A stretch of DNA of 8,722 nt. It comes from Solirubrobacterales bacterium. GTDB taxonomy: Bacteria > Actinomycetota > Thermoleophilia > Solirubrobacterales > 70-9. Below the pieces are notes generated by a model. It was not told the DNA's origin. It saw nothing but the letters and a program-made list of their open reading frames with translations, and ran no database searches. Position 1 is the first letter of the stretch. Each line of letters opens with the position of its first letter. Made by a program: the position numbers and the translations under genes. Shown here in pieces: positions 5,687 to 8,722 of this stretch. The DNA is taken from NCBI GenBank assembly GCA_030152505.1, contig JASLJO010000277.1, positions 1 through 8,722 on the forward strand. The letters are read 5' to 3'.

Positions 5687-6340
5687 TCAGTCCGGTTGGA
5701 GGGTGGTCCGGGCGCTCGGATCGGGCTCGACCGGCTCCGGCCAGCGCAGGCGCTCCGGCGCGTCGCGCATGCGCACGATCCGCGCCGGGACGCCGGCGAC
5801 GACCGCGTTCGCCGGCACGTCCTTGGTGACGACCGAGTTGGTGCCGACGATCGCGTTGTCGCCGACGCGGACGCCACGCAGGATGCAGGCGCCATAGCCG
5901 ATCCAGACGTTGGAGCCGACCTCGACCTCGCGCGTGTAGATGCCCTGCAGGCGGATCGGCCGCTCGACCTCGACCACCCCGTGGTCGAAGTCGATGAACA
6001 TCGCCCGATCGGCGATCACGCACTGTTCGCCGATTCGCACCCGCCCGTAGGCGGAGATCGTGCACTCCTGTCCGAGCACGGTCTTGGCGCCGATCTCGAC
6101 CACGCCCTCGTGGCAGCGGATCTTGCTGCCGTGGCCGAGCCAGACGAAGCGGCCGAACTCGATCCGGCCGTGGCGGGCGATCTGCAGTTCGAGGCCGCTG
6201 CCGAGGAAGAGCGGTCCGTCGGTGCGCCAGCGCCAGCCGGCCGGAGTGAGCAGACGACGCCACAGGTAGCGCGCCGCCAATAGGGCGTATTTCGGCGTGA
6301 GCATCCCGTTGCGGGCGCAGAAGCGGAGGAAGCGGATCAC
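5687..6340 (-). CDS. Left-handed beta-helix (hexapeptide) acyltransferase
   Basis: A protein of about 217 residues from the GTG at 6340. After an N-terminal helical, basic segment (FLRFCARNG.., about 3-32), it has two runs of hexapeptide repeats typical of LbH O-acyltransferases: VEIGAKTVLGQECTI (81-95) through VRIGEQCVIAD, and VEVGSNVWIGYGACILRG (139-156) through VVAGVPARIV. The FIDFDH stretch (115-120) carries a histidine likely to be catalytic. It probably trimerises and moves an acetyl or longer acyl group from acyl-CoA to a sugar hydroxyl. Placed near the GH57/GT4 genes, it may acylate the glucan, much as the hexapeptide protein Rv3034c lies near Rv3030-3032; this is inference. Other starts are GTG 6352, ATG 6370 (sharing CATG with meaB) and ATG 6448 (inside meaB, unlikely). 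GTG 6340 lies 10 bases after a minus-strand TAAAGT. Confidence 0.85.
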   Translation of the reverse strand: MIRFLRFCARNGMLTPKYALLAARYLWRRLLTPAGWRWRTDGPLFLGSGLELQIARHGRIEFGRFVWLGHGSKIRCHEGVVEIGAKTVLGQECTISAYGRVRIGEQCVIADRAMFIDFDHGVVEVERPIRLQGIYTREVEVGSNVWIGYGACILRGVRVGDNAIVGTNSVVTKDVPANAVVAGVPARIVRMRDAPERLRWPEPVEPDPSARTTLQPD

Positions 6341-6350
6341 GGCGGAGCGC

Positions 6351-6360
6351 ACTTTAGACT
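6351..6360. promoter_or_regulatory. Nested bidirectional -10 region for meaB and acyltransferase
   Basis: In ACTTTAGACT the plus strand reads TAGACT (6355-6360), 8 bases before the meaB ATG at 6369. The minus strand reads TAAAGT (6356-6351), 10 bases before the GTG at 6340. Both fit TANNNT -10 boxes at leaderless spacing and they overlap by two bases. No Shine-Dalgarno precedes either start, and no clear -35 is seen. Polymerase could then start only one way at a time. Confidence 0.4.
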
Positions 6361-6368
6361 GGCGCGGC

Positions 6369-7331
6369 ATGGCAGATACCGCCAAATCGACTTCACTCGC
6401 CGAGCGCCTCGTCGCCGGCGACAAGCGCGCGCTGGCGCGGGCGATCACCCTGATCGAGTCAGATGACCCGGCTGGCTGGGAGCTGGTGCGCGAGGTCTAC
6501 CCGCGCACCGGCAGCGCGCGGATCATCGGCTTCACCGGCCCCCCCGGCGTCGGCAAGAGCACCCTGATCGGCGCCCTCACCGCCGAGCTGCGCAAGGCCG
6601 AGCGCGAAGTGGCGGTGCTCTCGATCGACCCCTCGAGCCCGTTCACGCGCGGTGCCCTGCTGGGCGACCGCATCCGCCTCTCCGACCACTTCCTCGATCC
6701 GGGCGTCTTCATCCGCTCGATGGCCTCGCGCGGTGCTCTCGGCGGCCTCTCCGAGGCGGCCCTTCAGGTGGCGCTGGCGATGGACGCCGCCGGCAAGGAG
6801 GACGTCCTGATCGAGACGGTCGGTGTCGGCCAGGCTGAGATCGACATCGTCGACCACGCCGACACGATCGTGCTCGCGCTGATGCCGGGCTCGGGCGACT
6901 CGATCCAAGCGTTGAAGGCGGGGGTGATGGAGATTCCCGACGTGATCGTCGTCAACAAGGCCGACCACCCGATGACCGACACGATGGTGCGCGAGGTACG
7001 CAGCGTGCTCGCCCTCTCACACGAGCCGGGTAAGTGGCAGGTGCCGATCCTGCGCACCGAGGCGGCACGGGGCGAGGGCGTCGAGGAGCTGGCGGCGAAG
7101 ATCGACGAGCACCGCGCCCATATCGAGGCGGAGGGCACGCTGGAGGAGCGCCGCGCCCGCAACCTGCGCAGCGAGGTGCTGGGGATCGCCACCGCGCGCA
7201 TGCGGCGGCGCCTGGAGGCGACGGCCGAGGGTGACCCCGAGACGGCCGAGCTGCTGGAGCGGGTGGTGCGACGCGAGCTCGACCCGGCGAGCGCGGCGAG
7301 CGAGCTGATGGAGCGCCAGGCCGGTGAGTGA
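6369..7331 (+). CDS. meaB: MeaB, methylmalonyl-CoA mutase-associated GTPase chaperone
   Basis: A 320-residue G3E-type P-loop GTPase that guards and reloads adenosylcobalamin in methylmalonyl-CoA mutase, and so supports propionate/branched-chain acyl-CoA metabolism. The Walker A is GPPGVGKST (57-65). SIDPSSPFTRGALLGDRIRL (85-104) is a hallmark of the MeaB/ArgK family, as is IETVGVGQAE (148-157). NKAD (196-199) gives guanine specificity. The C-terminal helices (from about 240) form the dimerisation arm. Length is normal (about 310-340). The ATG at 6369 is preferred to the upstream in-frame ATG at 6297, which would put about 24 foreign residues in front of the family's usual N-terminus and run into the divergent gene. 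The mutase itself is not in this window. It overlaps the next gene by 8 bases. Confidence 0.95.
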   Translation: MADTAKSTSLAERLVAGDKRALARAITLIESDDPAGWELVREVYPRTGSARIIGFTGPPGVGKSTLIGALTAELRKAEREVAVLSIDPSSPFTRGALLGDRIRLSDHFLDPGVFIRSMASRGALGGLSEAALQVALAMDAAGKEDVLIETVGVGQAEIDIVDHADTIVLALMPGSGDSIQALKAGVMEIPDVIVVNKADHPMTDTMVREVRSVLALSHEPGKWQVPILRTEAARGEGVEELAAKIDEHRAHIEAEGTLEERRARNLRSEVLGIATARMRRRLEATAEGDPETAELLERVVRRELDPASAASELMERQAGE

Positions 7332-7755
7332 CGCCCCGGCCGCAACGCTGCCGGACCTGGCCGAGGCGGGCGGCTGGATTGGCCTGGAGCTGGACGACGT
7401 CAAGGGCAGGGCCGCCGGTCGCATCGAGGGCGTCTATGCGGATGCCGAGGGCGGTGCGCCGGTGTGGCTGGCCCTCGCCCTCGTCTCGCGGGGCCGCGGC
7501 AGGCTCGGCTTCGGCCGCCGTGGCGCCAAGACGGTCGTGGTGCCAATGCGCGAGTGCGCCGCGATGCCGGGCCGCGCCTGGACCGCCCAGGGGTTGGAAA
7601 CGATGCGCGCCGCTCCGGCCGTCGACCCCACCCGGCCGCTGCTGCGCGAGCACGAGGCGGCGATCTGCGCCCACTACGGAATCGGCGAGGCGGTTGGCCG
7701 CCACGCCGAGATCGCCGGCCGCGGCGCAGGTAGAATCACGGCTCAGCCCGTCTGA
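7324..7755 (+). CDS. PRC-barrel-like small protein
   Basis: A 143-residue cytosolic protein with no signal peptide or membrane segment. Residues 17-50 (GGWIGLELDDVKGRAAGRIE, then GVYADAEGGAPVWLAL) match the pattern of a PRC-barrel: a conserved Gly, 'D..G...G.I..VY.D..' and a hydrophobic strand. A basic glycine-rich loop (SRGRGRLGFGRRGAK, 55-69) and VVVPM continue the barrel. The C-terminal part (about 85-143) is Ala/Arg-rich and helical with a LLREHEAAICAHYGI segment. Specific function is unknown; PRC-barrels act as small protein- or RNA-contact modules. GTG at 7324 lies inside the end of meaB (8-base overlap) with GGAG 10 bases upstream (7310-7313), so it is co-translated with meaB and may assist it, but this is inference. 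Confidence 0.8.
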   Translation: MSDAPAATLPDLAEAGGWIGLELDDVKGRAAGRIEGVYADAEGGAPVWLALALVSRGRGRLGFGRRGAKTVVVPMRECAAMPGRAWTAQGLETMRAAPAVDPTRPLLREHEAAICAHYGIGEAVGRHAEIAGRGAGRITAQPV

Positions 7756-7790
7756 TTACCTCGTATTCGTAGTCAGACTAATGAATTTTT
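7751..7790 (+). terminator. Hairpin with delayed U-tract after the meaB-PRC unit
   Basis: TCTGATTAC (7751-7759) pairs with GTAGTCAGA (7769-7777), 9 bp with one G-T pair and a 9-base loop, overlapping the PRC-gene stop. A run of five T (7786-7790) follows after 8 bases rather than at once, so it is an imperfect intrinsic terminator. On the minus strand no U-tract follows, so it would not serve the acyl-CoA dehydrogenase. Confidence 0.35.
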
Positions 7791-7798
7791 GGTATCCT
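7770..7798 (+). promoter_or_regulatory. Orphan promoter-like element with palindrome
   Basis: TAGTCA (7770-7775, 4 of 6 to TTGACA) and TATCCT (7793-7798, TANNNT) are separated by exactly 17 bases. The -35 lies in a perfect 11-bp palindrome TAGTCAGACTA (7770-7780). An ATG follows at 7805 and opens a frame of only seven codons (MRSFLKR), stopping at 7828, next to the stop of the convergent acyl-CoA dehydrogenase. The region 7751-7810 has 25 G/C out of 60, unlike its neighbours. It may drive a small or antisense RNA, or be a relic of a lost gene. Confidence 0.3.
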
Positions 7799-7817
7799 GC
7801 TGCAATGCGCAGCTTTC
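7799..7817 (+). terminator. Small GC hairpin followed by TTTCT
   Basis: GCTGC (7799-7803) and GCAGC (7809-7813) form a perfect 5-bp stem with a 5-base loop, followed by TTTC. It could terminate plus-strand transcripts from the meaB-PRC unit or the orphan promoter. The stem is short, so support is weak. Confidence 0.25.
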
Positions 7818-7828
7818 TCAAACGCTGA

Positions 7829-8722
7829 TCAGCAGCCCAACTGGCGGGCGATCACCATCTGCTGAACCTCGTCGGTGCCCTCGCCGATGGTGAGGATCTT
7901 GGCGTCGCGGTAGAAGCGGCAGACCGGGTACTCCTCGATGTAGCCGTAGCCGCCGTGGATCTGTACCGCCTCCTCGGTGGCCCGCACGGCGAGGCGGCCG
8001 GTGATCAGCTTGGCCTGGGCGGCGGTGAGGGTGAACGACCTGCCCGCGTCCTTCTCCAGCGCGGCATGCCAGGTGAGCAGGCGGGCGGCCTCGATCTGCG
8101 CGGAGAGGTCGGCGATCTTCGCCTGGATCGACTGGAATTTGGAGATCGCCTGGCCGAAGGCCTGGCGCTCCTTGGCGTATGAGATCGCCTCGTCGAGGGC
8201 GCCCTGGGCGAGGCCGACGCCCATCGCGGCGACGCCGATGCGACCGCCGTCGAGGATGTGGAGGAAGTTCTTGAAGCCGTCGCCGCGGCGGCCGAGCAGG
8301 TGGTCCTCGGGCACGCGACAGTCCTCGAAGCTGAGCGGCCGGGTGTCGGAGGCGTTCCAGCCCATCTTGCGGTACGGCTCGCCTGCCTCGTAGCCGGGCG
8401 TCCCGTTGGGGACGATCAGGTTCGAGATCTCCTTGCGCCCATCGGTATCGCCGGTGACGGCGGTGATCGAGACGCAGCCGGAGATCTCGGTGCCCGAGTT
8501 GGTGATGAACTGCTTCGCCCCGTCGATCGTCCACTCGCCGTCCTCAAGCTTCGCCGTCGTCCGCACGTTGCCGGCGTCGGAGCCGGCCTCCGGCTCGGTC
8601 AGCCCGAACGAAGCGAGCTTCTGCCCGCTGCAGAGCACCGGCAGCCACTCGTCCTTCTGCTCGTCGGTCCCCCAGAGGTAGATCGGCATCGTCCCCAGCG
8701 ACGTATGCGCCGCCATCGTGAT
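7829..8722 (-). CDS. Acyl-CoA dehydrogenase (N-terminus beyond the window)
   Basis: The C-terminal 297 residues of an FAD-dependent acyl-CoA dehydrogenase (whole family about 380 residues); the gene enters from the right edge, so roughly the first 80-90 residues and its start are missing. It oxidises an acyl-CoA to the trans-2-enoyl-CoA and passes electrons to ETF. Seen are the middle beta-domain signature ASFGLTEPEAGSDAGNVRTT, the FITNSG strand, the RQAFGQAISKFQSIQAKIAD helix of the C-terminal domain, and VQIHGGYGYIEEYPVCRFYRD followed by GEGTDEVQ. The catalytic base should be the glutamate of GEGT, as in short/branched-chain and butyryl-CoA enzymes. Chain-length preference cannot be fixed. 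No residue is lost in the visible part. Nearness to meaB agrees with branched or odd-chain acyl-CoA breakdown. Confidence 0.96.
   Translation of the reverse strand: MTMAAHTSLGTMPIYLWGTDEQKDEWLPVLCSGQKLASFGLTEPEAGSDAGNVRTTAKLEDGEWTIDGAKQFITNSGTEISGCVSITAVTGDTDGRKEISNLIVPNGTPGYEAGEPYRKMGWNASDTRPLSFEDCRVPEDHLLGRRGDGFKNFLHILDGGRIGVAAMGVGLAQGALDEAISYAKERQAFGQAISKFQSIQAKIADLSAQIEAARLLTWHAALEKDAGRSFTLTAAQAKLITGRLAVRATEEAVQIHGGYGYIEEYPVCRFYRDAKILTIGEGTDEVQQMVIARQLGC

Noticed and set aside
6341..6448. Longer acyltransferase start at ATG 6448
   Set aside because: It would overlap meaB coding sequence by about 80 bases and add residues not resembling the family N-terminus.
1..8722. CRISPR arrays, tRNA or rRNA genes, insertion sequences, phage genes
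   Set aside because: I looked for spaced direct repeats, cloverleaf-like segments and transposase motifs and saw none.

Overview
The window comes from a very GC-rich bacterium, most likely an actinobacterium. The class Thermoleophilia (Solirubrobacterales and relatives) is my best guess from the look of the proteins, but no rRNA or other marker confirms it. Genes are tightly packed. GTG or TTG starts fit several genes, few genes have a clear Shine-Dalgarno sequence, and several starts sit a few bases after a TANNNT -10-like hexamer, suggesting leaderless transcripts.

Left part (1-4555). A 167-base non-coding stretch carries a strong set of inverted repeats. A class I SAM methyltransferase follows on the minus strand (168-1091). 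Diverging from it is a plus-strand run: a second SAM methyltransferase (1224-1988), a GH57/DUF1957 alpha-glucan branching-type enzyme (1978-3321) and a GT4 glycogen-synthase-like glucosyltransferase (3359-4555). Methyltransferase + GH57 + GT4 is the gene order of mycobacterial Rv3030-Rv3031-Rv3032, which makes methylglucose lipopolysaccharide (MGLP). The window therefore probably encodes a methylated or otherwise modified alpha-1,4-glucan.

Middle (4556-5686). A lower-GC island carries a small XRE-type regulator (minus) facing away from a vapB-vapC type II toxin-antitoxin pair (plus). The 171-base region between them is AT-rich for this genome. It holds a perfect TGTCT-N3-AGACA palindrome, an 11-bp direct repeat and further GTCTG/CAGAC cores, as expected of an operator array.

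Right part (5687-8722). A left-handed beta-helix (hexapeptide) acyltransferase (minus) diverges from meaB, the GTPase chaperone of methylmalonyl-CoA mutase (plus). The two candidate ATGs share a CATG, and one 10-bp AT-rich patch can serve as -10 for both strands. meaB overlaps a small PRC-barrel-like gene by 8 bases. An AT-rich 73-base spacer with hairpins and an orphan promoter-like element separates these from an acyl-CoA dehydrogenase (minus) that runs off the right edge.

Taken together, the left part and the acyltransferase look like an acylated/methylated glucan locus into which a toxin-antitoxin module has been placed, beside genes of acyl-CoA metabolism. The most interesting points are the MGLP-like gene set with an unusually short GH57 enzyme, the operator array of the XRE/vapBC island, the structured element at 26-150 and the nested divergent promoter at meaB.
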